Of a DNA stretch of 64,000 nt, positions 8,014 to 16,483 are shown one piece after another; the first letter of the stretch is position 1; each line of letters opens with the position of its first letter. The stretch comes from an uncultured Clostridia bacterium (lineage in GTDB: Bacteria > Bacillota > Clostridia > Christensenellales > Borkfalkiaceae): assembly GCA_947625025.1 (NCBI GenBank), contig CANQMQ010000001.1, positions 1 to 64,000 of the forward strand, written 5' to 3'. The position numbers were made by a program, and so were the translations under genes. Below the pieces are notes generated by a model. That model did not search any database. It saw only the letters and a program-made list of their open reading frames with translations, and was not told where the DNA came from.

Positions 8014-8355
8014 ATGCGTAATTTTATCATCACGGTAGACGGAAAGCAGTATGAAGTCGGCGTGGAGGAAGTAGGGGCCGAGGCGCCCGCACCTTCCCCC
8101 GCACCCGCGCCCAAGGCCAAGATCTCGGCGCCCGTACCCGCAAACGGCACCAAGGTGCTCTCGCCCTTCCCGGGGCTCATCAAGAATTTGCTCGTGGCGG
8201 ACGGGGCCTCCGTCAAGAAGGATCAGCCCATCCTCGTGCTTGAGGCAATGAAGATGGATAACGACATCACCGCCCCCTGCGACGGAAAGGTTACCTTCCA
8301 AGTGACAAAGGGCGGCAATGTGGAATCGGATGCCGTGCTCGCAGTGATTTCGTAA
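8014..8355 (+). CDS. Biotin carboxyl carrier protein
   Basis: 113 residues. The C-terminal half is a biotinyl domain with EAMKMDN; Lys80 is the biotin attachment site. A flexible Ala/Pro linker (residues about 22-44) joins it to a short N-terminal segment beginning MRNFIITVDGKQYEV, as in MmdC and GcdC. It shuttles carboxyl groups from the carboxyltransferase to the membrane decarboxylase. It is a free-standing protein here, while the OadA homologue of this operon has no biotin domain of its own, so this carrier likely serves both carboxyltransferases. Confidence 0.95.
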   Translation: MRNFIITVDGKQYEVGVEEVGAEAPAPSPAPAPKAKISAPVPANGTKVLSPFPGLIKNLLVADGASVKKDQPILVLEAMKMDNDITAPCDGKVTFQVTKGGNVESDAVLAVIS

Positions 8356-8367
8356 AGGGAAAGGGAC

Positions 8368-9555
8368 ATGCAGAATTTACTTGCACTCGACTTCGGAGGA
8401 ATTTTCTCCAAGTTGTGGAACTCTATGGGGCTTTCACAGGGCGGAGACGTATGGAAGAACTACATCATGCTCGCGATTTCCTTCGTGCTGATGTTCCTCG
8501 CCATCGTCAAAAAGTACGAGCCCATGCTCCTGCTCCCCATTGCCTTCGGGATGTTTTTAATCAACATTCCGGGCGCGGAGCGGGTGCTGTGGGGGACGTA
8601 TACCGATGAAGCCCACACCTACGACCTCGTGGAAAACAGGGGGCTGCTTTGGTACCTCTACTACGGCGTCGATAAAGTCATTTACCCGCCGCTCATCTTC
8701 CTCGGCATCGGGGCAATGACGGATTTCGGGCCGCTCATCGCGAATCCCAAATCCATGCTCATCGGGGCGGGCGCCCAGCTCGGTATCTTCATCGCGCTCT
8801 TCGGCGCCATCCTGCTCGGGTTTGACGGGGCTTCTGCGGCGGCGATCGCCATCATCGGCGGGGCGGATGGGCCCACCGCCATCTACGTTGCCAAAAAACT
8901 TGCGGAGAACCTCGTGCCCATGATCGCCATTGCGGCGTATTCGTACATGGCGCTCATTCCCGTGATCCAGAAGCCCATCATGCGGCTGCTCACCACCAAA
9001 AAGGAGCGCGCCATCCGCATGAAGCCTCTCCGTCAGGTCTCCAAAGTGGAGAAGATCATCTTCCCCGTGGCGGTGACCCTCGTCGTGGGCCTCCTGCTTC
9101 CCGATGCCATTCCGCTCCTCGGCATGCTCATGCTCGGGAACCTGTTCCGTGAATCGGGCGTGGTGGAGCGCCTCTCCTCACAGGCACAGAACGGCCTCAT
9201 GAATACGGTTACCATCTTCTTGGGCATTGCCGTAGGGTGCAAGGCGAGGGGAGATATCTTCCTCACTACCGATACGCTGAGTATCATCCTGATCGGCGTC
9301 GTCGCCTTCTACTGCGGGACCATCGGCGGGCTGCTCACCGCGAAGATCATGTGTAAGGTCACAAAGGGCAAAATTAACCCGCTCATCGGGTCTGCGGGCG
9401 TCTCCGCCGTGCCCATGGCGGCGCGTATTTCGGAGGATGTCGGGCGGGAGACCGATCCCTCCAATCACCTTCTCATGCATGCAATGGGGCCCAATGTTGC
9501 GGGTGTCATAGGCTCTGCCCTTGCGGCAGGCGTCCTGCTTGCATGCTTCGGGTAA
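8368..9555 (+). CDS. Sodium-translocating decarboxylase beta subunit
   Basis: 395 residues, around ten membrane segments. Conserved blocks of OadB/MmdB/GcdB are present: [19 protein letters not shown] near residue 110, the [26 protein letters not shown] region carrying the Asp of the sodium site, and the C-terminal [22 protein letters not shown] and [17 protein letters not shown]. This subunit decarboxylates carboxybiotin and uses the energy to export sodium ions, giving the cell a sodium gradient without ATP. In an operon with the matching gamma subunit, carrier and carboxyltransferases. Confidence 0.95.
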   Translation: MQNLLALDFGGIFSKLWNSMGLSQGGDVWKNYIMLAISFVLMFLAIVKKYEPMLLLPIAFGMFLINIPGAERVLWGTYTDEAHTYDLVENRGLLWYLYYGVDKVIYPPLIFLGIGAMTDFGPLIANPKSMLIGAGAQLGIFIALFGAILLGFDGASAAAIAIIGGADGPTAIYVAKKLAENLVPMIAIAAYSYMALIPVIQKPIMRLLTTKKERAIRMKPLRQVSKVEKIIFPVAVTLVVGLLLPDAIPLLGMLMLGNLFRESGVVERLSSQAQNGLMNTVTIFLGIAVGCKARGDIFLTTDTLSIILIGVVAFYCGTIGGLLTAKIMCKVTKGKINPLIGSAGVSAVPMAARISEDVGRETDPSNHLLMHAMGPNVAGVIGSALAAGVLLACFG

Positions 9556-9572
9556 CCATTTAAGGAGATATT

Positions 9573-11006
9573 ATGGCGAAAGTTTACCTCATGGATACAA
9601 TTCTGCGCGATGCCCATCAATCGCAGGCGGCAACGCGCATGCGCACCGATCAGATGCTTCCCGTCCTCGAAGCGCTTGACGACGTCGGCTACTATTCCTT
9701 GGAGGGATGGGGCGGCGCGACCTTCGATACCTGCATGCGCTTTTTGAATGAGGACCCGTGGGAACGGCTGCGTACCCTTCGGAAATACCTCAAAAAGACG
9801 CCCATCCAAATGCTGCTCCGCGGGCAGAACCTTCTCGGTTACCGCAACTATGCGGACGACCTCGTGGATAAACTCGTGGAGAAATGCTTTGAGAACGGCA
9901 TCGGCGTCATTCGCGTGTTCGATGCTCTCAACGATCCGCGCAACATCGAATCCTCGATGAAGGCAATCAAGAAGTACGGGGGAGAGCTCAGAAAGAGCGA
10001 CCCCACCCGCGGCATCTGCGAGGCGGCAATTTCGTATACGACGGGCCCCGCGTACACCATGGATTACTTCGTAACCCTCGCAAAGACATATGAGAGCATG
10101 GGGGCAGACAACATTTGCATCAAGGATATGGCGAATCTTCTGCTTCCCTTCGATGCCTACGAACTCGTCACCGCCCTCAAGAAGGAACTGCGGCCAGAGA
10201 CCAAGCTCCACCTGCACACCCACAACACGACGGGCACGGGGGACATGGTAAATCTCATGGCCATTCAGGCGGGGGTAGACATCGTGGATACCGCCCTCTC
10301 CCCGCTCGCCAACGGAACTTCCCAACCTGCGACGGAGGCGCTCGTCGCCACCCTCAAGGGGACGCCCTACGATACGGGCATCGACTTAAATAAACTCATT
10401 CCCATCTCGGCACACTTCAAGAAGGTTGCCGCAGAGCTCGAAAAAGAGGGTTCCCTCAACCCCAAGGTGCGGCAGGTGGACGTAAACACCCTCATCTACC
10501 AAGTTCCCGGGGGCATGCTCTCCAACCTCATGAATCAGCTCAAGAAGGCGGGAAAGGAGGAGAAACTTCCCGAAGTGCTTGCGGAAGTGCCCAACGTGAG
10601 GCGGGATTGCGGCTATCCGCCCCTCGTTACGCCGTCCTCGCAAATTGTAGGGACGCAGGCGGTGATGAACGTCGTCATGGGCGAGCGGTATAAGATGGTT
10701 ACCAAGGAAATGCGGGACCTCTTTGCGGGCAAGTACGGCAGAGTTCCCATGCCGCTCAATGAGGAAGTTGCCGAAAAGGTTTTGAAGGGAGAGAAGCGCA
10801 TCACCTACCGTCCCGCCGATGATTTGGAGCCCGAATACGAGAAACTCAAGGCGGAAGTGGTGCAGAAGGGGTACTATACGCAGGAAGAGGACGTCCTCTC
10901 CTACGCTTCCTTCCCCGAAGTTGCGGAGAACTTCTTCAAGTGGAGAAAGGCAAAAAACGAGGGCGTAGATAGCGATCTCGCAAGATCGGGCGTCTATCCC
11001 GTATAA
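9573..11006 (+). CDS. Oxaloacetate decarboxylase alpha / pyruvate carboxylase subunit B-type carboxyltransferase
   Basis: 477 residues. An HMGL-like TIM barrel with the metal-binding Asp in DTILRDAHQSQ, the MLLRGQNLLGYRNYADD block, the carbamylated-Lys segment ADNICIKDMANLL and the metal ligands in LHLHTHNTTGTG, followed by the PYC_OADA domain (PGGMLSNLMNQLK). It ends after this domain, without the C-terminal biotinyl domain found in OadA proteins of enterobacteria, and so must use the free carrier at 8014-8355. Expected to exchange carboxyl groups between oxaloacetate/pyruvate and biotin. Last pump gene in the operon, with AAGGAG upstream. Confidence 0.94.
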   Translation: MAKVYLMDTILRDAHQSQAATRMRTDQMLPVLEALDDVGYYSLEGWGGATFDTCMRFLNEDPWERLRTLRKYLKKTPIQMLLRGQNLLGYRNYADDLVDKLVEKCFENGIGVIRVFDALNDPRNIESSMKAIKKYGGELRKSDPTRGICEAAISYTTGPAYTMDYFVTLAKTYESMGADNICIKDMANLLLPFDAYELVTALKKELRPETKLHLHTHNTTGTGDMVNLMAIQAGVDIVDTALSPLANGTSQPATEALVATLKGTPYDTGIDLNKLIPISAHFKKVAAELEKEGSLNPKVRQVDVNTLIYQVPGGMLSNLMNQLKKAGKEEKLPEVLAEVPNVRRDCGYPPLVTPSSQIVGTQAVMNVVMGERYKMVTKEMRDLFAGKYGRVPMPLNEEVAEKVLKGEKRITYRPADDLEPEYEKLKAEVVQKGYYTQEEDVLSYASFPEVAENFFKWRKAKNEGVDSDLARSGVYPV

Positions 11007-11060
11007 CGGCAAGGCGGGCGAGGGCGGAGCTCTCGCCTTCCGCATAGGAAGAGGCGTGCG

Positions 11061-12284
11061 GTGCGAAAGATTGTGATAGGGGGCGGCGCTTCGGGGCTGA
11101 TGGCGGCGTATGCGGCCGCAAGCCACGGGCATGAGACCCTCCTGCTCGAGCGGAATGAAAAGCTCGGCAAAAAAATTTATATCACGGGGAAGGGGCGGTG
11201 TAACCTCACCAATGCCTGCTCTCCCGATGAATTTTTGCAGAACGTCGTGCATGGGGAGAAGTTTTTGCGCGGCGCGGCCTACCGCTTTCCCGCGCAGGAT
11301 ACGGTGGATTTCATGCACGAACACGGCCTTGTAACCAAGGTGGAGCGCGGAAACCGCGTGTTTCCCGCCTCCGACCACGCAAGCGACGTCACAAAGACGC
11401 TCGAAAGAGCCTGTCTGCAGGCGGGTGTAAAAATCAAATTAAACACCCGCGTCTCAGAGATTTTGACCTCAAACGGCGGAGTGTGCGGGGTAAAAACGGA
11501 ACGGGAAACGATTCCCGCCGACGCTGTCATTGTGGCAACGGGCGGGCTCTCCTATCCATCCACGGGTTCGACGGGGGATGGCTACAAGTTTGCGATGCGG
11601 GCGGGGCATACGGTAACCCCGTGTGTGCCCTCCCTCGTAGGCATCGAGGCGGATGGCCTTGCGGCGGCGCAGGGCATCACCCTCAAAAATTGTGTGCTTA
11701 CGGCACGGCAGGGGCAAAAAATCCTATTTTCGGAGCTCGGGGAGCTGCTGTTTACTCACTACGGCATTTCGGGGCCGCTCGTTCTCACGCTCTCCGCAAC
11801 CCTTTGCCGCATGCCGCTCGACGGGGTTACGCTCACCATCGACTTCAAGCCTGCATTGGAGAGGGATGTTCTCGACAGGCGCATCCTGAAGGACTTTTCG
11901 GAGCGGAAGGGGGAACAGCTCAAGAACGTGATGCGGGGGCTGCTTCCCGCGGGCTGTATTCCGATCGTATTGCAGAGGGCAAATGTGAGCGCCGAGAAGC
12001 GTCCGCCCGAAATTACGGCTACGGAGCGCGCCCGCCTCGTGCAGACACTCAAGGCCCTTCCGGTTACGCCGAAGAAACTCCGCGGCTTCGAGGAGGCAGT
12101 TGTAACTTCAGGCGGCGTCAGTCTCCATGAGGTAGACCCAAAGACGATGCAGTCTAAAAAGGTAACGGGGCTGTACTTCTGCGGAGAAGTGCTCGATGTG
12201 GATGCCCTCACGGGGGGATTCAACCTGCAAATCGCCTTCTCTACGGGATATCTCGCGGGGATAGGGGCCGATTTATCAAGTTAA
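11061..12284 (+). CDS. BaiN/HI0933-type FAD-dependent oxidoreductase
   Basis: 407 residues. N-terminal dinucleotide-binding motif IVIGGGASGLMAAYAAASHG, then GKKIYITGKGRCNLTNAC, the family hallmark, and the C-terminal VTSGGVSLHEVDPKTMQSK and LYFCGEVLDVDALTGGFNLQIAF blocks that bind FAD. Members are flavoproteins related to bile-acid reductase BaiN; most have no proven substrate. The start is GTG at 11061; a GAGG lies upstream. It follows the pump operon at 54 bp, with a hairpin (11011-11039) lacking a U-run between them, so partial read-through is likely. A dispersed element overlaps the end of its stop codon. Confidence 0.9.
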   Translation: MRKIVIGGGASGLMAAYAAASHGHETLLLERNEKLGKKIYITGKGRCNLTNACSPDEFLQNVVHGEKFLRGAAYRFPAQDTVDFMHEHGLVTKVERGNRVFPASDHASDVTKTLERACLQAGVKIKLNTRVSEILTSNGGVCGVKTERETIPADAVIVATGGLSYPSTGSTGDGYKFAMRAGHTVTPCVPSLVGIEADGLAAAQGITLKNCVLTARQGQKILFSELGELLFTHYGISGPLVLTLSATLCRMPLDGVTLTIDFKPALERDVLDRRILKDFSERKGEQLKNVMRGLLPAGCIPIVLQRANVSAEKRPPEITATERARLVQTLKALPVTPKKLRGFEEAVVTSGGVSLHEVDPKTMQSKKVTGLYFCGEVLDVDALTGGFNLQIAFSTGYLAGIGADLSS

Positions 12285-12310
12285 CATAGTACTATGCGTG
12301 GCATAATATA
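12284..12310 (+). repeat. Dispersed palindromic element, copy 2
   Basis: ACATAGTACTATGCGTGGCA followed by TAATATA. It begins on the last base of the TAA of the upstream gene, in the same direction. CATAGTACTATG is a perfect 12-bp palindrome. TTAACA ... TAATAT at 17 bp also resembles a weak promoter. Confidence 0.85.
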
Positions 12311-12357
12311 GCTATGCGTCGGCAGTTTACGGAAGCAAGCGGAATCATAAAAATGTC

Positions 12358-12386
12358 TTGACAATATGCACTTGTTCGGTTATAAT
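12358..12386 (+). promoter_or_regulatory. Promoter of the aroH-cmk operon
   Basis: TTGACA (12358-12363), 17 bp, TATAAT (12381-12386); AGGAGGG ribosome-binding site follows before the ATG at 12408. Confidence 0.85.
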
Positions 12387-12407
12387 AAATGAGACAGGAG
12401 GGAAATA

Positions 12408-13415
12408 ATGGTAGTCATTCGCGGCGCGACAACGATTCCCTGCGACGAAAAGCAAGAGATCCAAAAGGCCGTAAAGGAGCTTTTGGAGCAAATCGAGAGC
12501 TGTAACCTTCTGAAGAAGGAAGAGATCGTAAGCATCGTGTTCTCAAGTACTTCGGATATCCATTCGTATTACCCCGCCAAGGCGGCGCGGGAGGCGGGAT
12601 TCGGAAGCTGTTCCCTTTTTTCGTCCATGGAGCCCGAGATCGACGGGGGGCTCGGCCTCTGCATCCGCGTCATGCTGTTCGTCGAAAAGGATATGATGCC
12701 CCGCCACGTCTATCTGCGCGGTGCGAAGGTACTCAGAAGGGATATTACCTCCGTCTACAATGTGGCGATCGACGGCCCCGCGGGGAGCGGGAAATCCACG
12801 GTTGCCCGCCGCCTTGCCGCCGATTATAACATTCTCTACCTCGATACGGGTGCGATGTACCGCGCCTGTGCCGTGAAGGCGCTCGAGGCCAAGGTAAACC
12901 TCGAGGATGAGACGGCCATCGTAGATCTGATGCGCTCGGTAAAGCTCGACGTCGAATACGAGAACGGGATACAAAAGACCCTCCTCGACGGCGAGAACGT
13001 CTCCGAAAAGATACGCCTTCCGCATGTTTCGATGGCGGCATCCATCGTATCCAAGCACCCGAGCGTCCGTATGCACATGGCGGAAAAACAGCGTGAGATA
13101 GCAAGGAAGATGTCTTGCGTGCTCGACGGGCGGGATATCGGCACCTTCGTGCTCCCCGATGCGGATTTCAAATTTTACCTTACGGCAAGGCCCGAAGTGC
13201 GGGCAAAGCGCCGCTATGATGAACTCGTAGCCAAGGGCCACGAAGTGGACTTCGAGGCCCTCAAAGCGGATATTCTCCGCCGTGACATCCAGGATTCCAC
13301 CCGCGCCATCGCTCCCCTCAAGCAGGCGGAGGACGCCGTTCTCATCGATACTTCGGATATGACGGTGGAGGAAGTTGTAACCCTCATAAAGCAAAAGATG
13401 CAGGAGAAGATATGA
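12408..13415 (+). CDS. Fusion of AroH-type chorismate mutase and cytidylate kinase
   Basis: 335 residues in one uninterrupted frame. Residues 1-115 match the monofunctional AroH chorismate mutase: VIRGATTIPCDEKQEI with Arg5, then IHSYYPAKAAREAGF, MEPEIDGGLGLCIRVMLFVE (Glu and Arg of the active site) and RHVYLRGAKVLRRD (Tyr102). This enzyme turns chorismate into prephenate for Phe/Tyr synthesis. Residues 118-335 are cytidylate kinase (CMP to CDP): P-loop GPAGSGKST (123-131), LDTGAMYR, LDGRDIGTFVLPDADFK and RRDIQDSTR. No stop or start signal is seen between the halves. The plsC start overlaps its stop (ATGA). Confidence 0.93.
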   Translation: MVVIRGATTIPCDEKQEIQKAVKELLEQIESCNLLKKEEIVSIVFSSTSDIHSYYPAKAAREAGFGSCSLFSSMEPEIDGGLGLCIRVMLFVEKDMMPRHVYLRGAKVLRRDITSVYNVAIDGPAGSGKSTVARRLAADYNILYLDTGAMYRACAVKALEAKVNLEDETAIVDLMRSVKLDVEYENGIQKTLLDGENVSEKIRLPHVSMAASIVSKHPSVRMHMAEKQREIARKMSCVLDGRDIGTFVLPDADFKFYLTARPEVRAKRRYDELVAKGHEVDFEALKADILRRDIQDSTRAIAPLKQAEDAVLIDTSDMTVEEVVTLIKQKMQEKI

Positions 13416-14149
13416 AGGAAGAAGGCTCCCTTTCCCGTAAGGAAAAAAGAGCGAAGCGCAAGGCAGAAAGGCTTGAAAAGCGGGCCGCGGCACTCGGGAA
13501 ACCCAAGCTGTTCCCCGAAAACAAGCACGGCTACCACATCATGCCCTTCATGAACTTCTTGCGGTTTTTGCTCTATCCGCTTCAGTTCATCTTCTATCCC
13601 ACTAAGTTCCACGGAAACAAGAAGGTGGGAAAGGGCCCCTGCCTGTACATCGGAAACCACCAGAGCTTCATCGACATCTTCTATCCCGCCCACACGACGA
13701 AGGAAGGCATTCACTACCTTGCCAAGATCGAGATCATGACGGCGCCCATCCTCCACGGCTGGGGCAAGCGCATCGGCGCCATCGCAGTGCGGCGGGACGG
13801 TTCGGATATCCGCCCCTTCATGGATGCGATGCGTGTCCTCAAGAATGGGGAAAAAGTTGCCATCTATCCCGAAGGCACCCGCAACAGGGAGAACTGCGAG
13901 ATACGGCCCTTCCACGGCGGAGCGGCAATGCTTGCCATCAAGGCCAAAGTTCCCGTGGTGCCCGTCGTCGTCTGCAATAAACCGCGCTTTCTGCATATGA
14001 CGCACGTCTACGTCGGGGAGCCCTTCGAGCTCTCCGAGTACTACGATAGAAAGCTGACGCAGGAGGAATACGCCTCCGCAGACGAAGCGCTCCGCCAAAC
14101 GCTCATAACGCTTCGCGAAACCTTCCTCGCATCCCGTAAAAAGAGATGA
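13412..14149 (+). CDS. plsC: 1-acyl-sn-glycerol-3-phosphate acyltransferase
   Basis: 245 residues. Adds the second acyl chain to lysophosphatidic acid to form phosphatidic acid at the inner face of the membrane. The catalytic H-x4-D is in GNHQSFIDIFYP, with the substrate-binding IYPEGTRNRENCEIRPFHGG block about 75 residues later. A basic N-terminal stretch (KEKRAKRKAERLEKRA) precedes the hydrophobic segment MNFLRFLLYPLQFIFYP that seats it in the membrane. Overlaps both neighbours by 4 bp, so the aroH-cmk, plsC, ispH-rpsA set is one tightly coupled operon, a common arrangement in clostridia. Confidence 0.95.
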   Translation: MKEEGSLSRKEKRAKRKAERLEKRAAALGKPKLFPENKHGYHIMPFMNFLRFLLYPLQFIFYPTKFHGNKKVGKGPCLYIGNHQSFIDIFYPAHTTKEGIHYLAKIEIMTAPILHGWGKRIGAIAVRRDGSDIRPFMDAMRVLKNGEKVAIYPEGTRNRENCEIRPFHGGAAMLAIKAKVPVVPVVVCNKPRFLHMTHVYVGEPFELSEYYDRKLTQEEYASADEALRQTLITLRETFLASRKKR

Positions 14150-16368
14150 AAGTATTCGTAGCAAAGAACCTCGGATTCTGCGGCGGGGTGCGCCGTGCCG
14201 TGGAGACGGCGATGTCGTGTGACGCGCAGAATACCTTCGTCCTCGGGGAACTCATTCACAGCCGTGAGGTGGTGGAGCGCGTAGCGGCCCGCGGAATTCA
14301 AACGGTTCAGAGCCCTTCCGAAGTTCCCGAGGGGGGGACCCTTCTCATCCGCTCCCACGGCGTAGGGAGGGCGGTGTATGAGGAATGTGAAAGGCGCAAC
14401 ATCAAGGTAATCGACTGCACCTGCCCCTTCGTCAAAAAGACGCAGGAGATCGTATGCCGTGAAAGTGCGAAGGGAAAGGTAATTGTGATCGCGGGGCACC
14501 GCGGGCATGCCGAAGTGGAGGGGCTTGTCGGTTGGTGCGAGGGAGAGGCCTTCGTCGTCTCTTCGGAAGAGGAACTGCCCGAGTTTGGGGCAGAGCAAGT
14601 GGTTTTGGTGGCGCAAACTACCTTTTCGGAGAAAGTTTTTTGCAAAATCGGCGAAATTTTGCGCAAACGGAGCCCCAAAACAGTTGAGATTTTCTCCACA
14701 ATTTGTTATACTACTGCTGTAAGGCAAAATGAGGCAGAGCAAATCGCCCGCATGTGCGATGCCGTGCTCGTCCTCGGAGACCTTACAAGCAGCAATACCA
14801 ACAGGCTCGGCGAGATTGCGTCGGCGCACTGCAAGCATGTTTATCGCATTGCACGGGCTGACAATTTCGAATATGACAAAATTCTTTTTTATGGTAAGGT
14901 CGGCGTCGTCGCGGGGGCGAGTGCACCCGATTGGCTGACTCAGGAGGTTCTAAGCAAGATGGTTGACAACAACGCGGAAGTACAAGAGACTGAAATTCCC
15001 GCACAGACGGAGGAGGCAGTTGCCCCCGAAGTGAAGGAAGCCGCCGTGGAAGCCCCCGCGGCACAGGTCGAGGCGCCCGTAGCGCCCAAGTCGGCTATGG
15101 AACAGGCGATGGAAGAGGCCAACGAGAAGCAGCCCTACAAGAAGGGCTCCATCATCAAGGTCACTATCGTACAGGCGGGGGACGATAAGATCTTCGTCTC
15201 CGGCGACGGAAAGGTCGAAAACGACATCGCCAAGGAAGAGCTCGACTGCGAAGAGTACAGCCGCGAAGCCTACAAGGCGAGGATCGGCCAGGAGATCGAG
15301 GTCATGGTAACCGAAGTCCGTCCGAAGGTCGTTCTCTCCGAAAAGCAGGTAAAGAAGATAAAAGAGGACGAAGCGGTCCTTGCCGAGGTCGCAGACGGCA
15401 AGGAATTCACCGTCGTCTGCAAGGGAACCAACAAGGGCGGCCTCACCGCAGAGCTCGGCAGCTATCCCGTATTCGTTCCCCGCAGTGAGATCCGCATCGG
15501 GTACGTTGCAGACCTTGAAAAGTACGTCGGCAAGACGCTCCGCCTCAAGGTGCAGAAGCCCGAGGATATCCGCAGGACGGGCAGGAAGGAGATCATCGCT
15601 TCCCAACGCGTCATTCTCGAAGCAGAGCGCGCCGCCCGCGAAGCCGCCAAAGCCGAGAAGGAAGAGATCTTCTTCTCCAACATCGCGGTAGGCGATATCG
15701 TGGAAGGCAAGGTAGAGCGCGTCACCTCCTTCGGCGCATTCGTCTCCGTCGGCGGGTTTGATTGCCTCGCACACATCTCCGATCTCTCTTGGACGGGCGT
15801 GAAGGAAGTCACCGACGTCCTCACGATCGGCAAGAAGTATGAATTCAAGGTGTTGAAGGTAGACCGTGCCAACAAGAAGGTCTCCATCGGATACAAGCAG
15901 CTCCAGCCTCAGCCTTGGGATTTAGCTGCAGAGAAGTACGCCGAGGGCGACACCGTCCACGGTACCGTCGTCCGCATCGTTCCCTTCGGTGCATTCGTCG
16001 AACTCGAGAAGGGCATCGACGGCCTCGTGCACGTCTCCCAAATCACCCATGAGTGGCTCGACGACCCGACGAAGGCGCTCACCATCGGGCAGGAAGTGGA
16101 TGCAAAGGTAATTGCATTCAACCCCGCGGAGAAGAAGATCACCCTCTCCATCAAGGCCCTTCAGCCGAGAGAGAACTTCGAGCCCCGCCCCGAGCGTGAA
16201 CCCCGCGAAGAGGGCTCGGGCAGGCAGCGCGGCCGCAAGAACAACAGGAAGAATGCGCAGTCCTATTCTGAGGATGAAGAGTACAGAGAATGGTCGGATA
16301 GCTCCGATTTCGGCGCTTCCATCTCCGAGCTCCTTCACCTCGACGATAACGACAACGGCGAAAACTAA
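14146..16368 (+). CDS. IspH (HMBPP reductase) fused to ribosomal protein S1
   Basis: 740 residues. Residues 1-270 are IspH, the iron-sulfur enzyme of the last MEP-pathway step making IPP and DMAPP; the three cluster Cys are Cys12 (GFCGG), Cys93 (DCTCPFV) and Cys187 (STICYTT), with the SSNTNRL and GVVAGASAPDWL motifs. An Ala/Glu/Pro linker (272-327) leads to four S1 RNA-binding repeats (about 333-400, 417-488, 514-583, 600-671); the last two are the most canonical. S1 helps ribosomes bind mRNA. This fusion is known in Clostridia. An internal promoter and start at the domain boundary are described separately. Ends in a basic RGRKNNRKN tail. Confidence 0.97.
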   Translation: MKVFVAKNLGFCGGVRRAVETAMSCDAQNTFVLGELIHSREVVERVAARGIQTVQSPSEVPEGGTLLIRSHGVGRAVYEECERRNIKVIDCTCPFVKKTQEIVCRESAKGKVIVIAGHRGHAEVEGLVGWCEGEAFVVSSEEELPEFGAEQVVLVAQTTFSEKVFCKIGEILRKRSPKTVEIFSTICYTTAVRQNEAEQIARMCDAVLVLGDLTSSNTNRLGEIASAHCKHVYRIARADNFEYDKILFYGKVGVVAGASAPDWLTQEVLSKMVDNNAEVQETEIPAQTEEAVAPEVKEAAVEAPAAQVEAPVAPKSAMEQAMEEANEKQPYKKGSIIKVTIVQAGDDKIFVSGDGKVENDIAKEELDCEEYSREAYKARIGQEIEVMVTEVRPKVVLSEKQVKKIKEDEAVLAEVADGKEFTVVCKGTNKGGLTAELGSYPVFVPRSEIRIGYVADLEKYVGKTLRLKVQKPEDIRRTGRKEIIASQRVILEAERAAREAAKAEKEEIFFSNIAVGDIVEGKVERVTSFGAFVSVGGFDCLAHISDLSWTGVKEVTDVLTIGKKYEFKVLKVDRANKKVSIGYKQLQPQPWDLAAEKYAEGDTVHGTVVRIVPFGAFVELEKGIDGLVHVSQITHEWLDDPTKALTIGQEVDAKVIAFNPAEKKITLSIKALQPRENFEPRPEREPREEGSGRQRGRKNNRKNAQSYSEDEEYREWSDSSDFGASISELLHLDDNDNGEN
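14684..14712 (+). promoter_or_regulatory. Internal promoter inside the IspH part
   Basis: TTGAGA (14684-14689), exactly 17 bp, TATACT (14707-14712), within an AT-rich patch of the ispH coding sequence. It lies about 250 bp upstream of the internal start for the S1 part and could drive extra S1 synthesis. Confidence 0.5.
14942..14961 (+). promoter_or_regulatory. Internal Shine-Dalgarno and ATG for a separate S1 protein
   Basis: AGGAGG (14942-14947) followed 11 bp later by an in-frame ATG (14959-14961, residue 272). Translation here would give a 469-residue S1 protein starting MVDNNAEVQE, that is, the linker plus the four S1 repeats without IspH. The position matches the end of the IspH fold. 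Confidence 0.55.
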
Positions 16369-16379
16369 CTGCATGGATT

Positions 16380-16405
16380 CCGCCCCTTCGGGGGCGGTTT
16401 TTTTT
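16380..16405 (+). terminator. Terminator of the aroH-cmk to ispH-rpsA operon
   Basis: CCGCCCC (16380-16386), loop TTCG, GGGGCGG (16391-16397), then eight Ts. A textbook rho-independent terminator. Confidence 0.95.
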
Positions 16406-16483
16406 GCTTTTTTGGGGTACGGCGTTTGGCGGCGCCCCATTGCGGTTATATAGATAAGGAACGAACAACAGGAGATAAGCAAC

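Noticed and set aside
11011..11039. Hairpin between the pump operon and the BaiN-like gene as a terminator
   Set aside because: Has a stem with AAGGCG/CGCCTT ends but no T-run follows; cannot be called a terminator.
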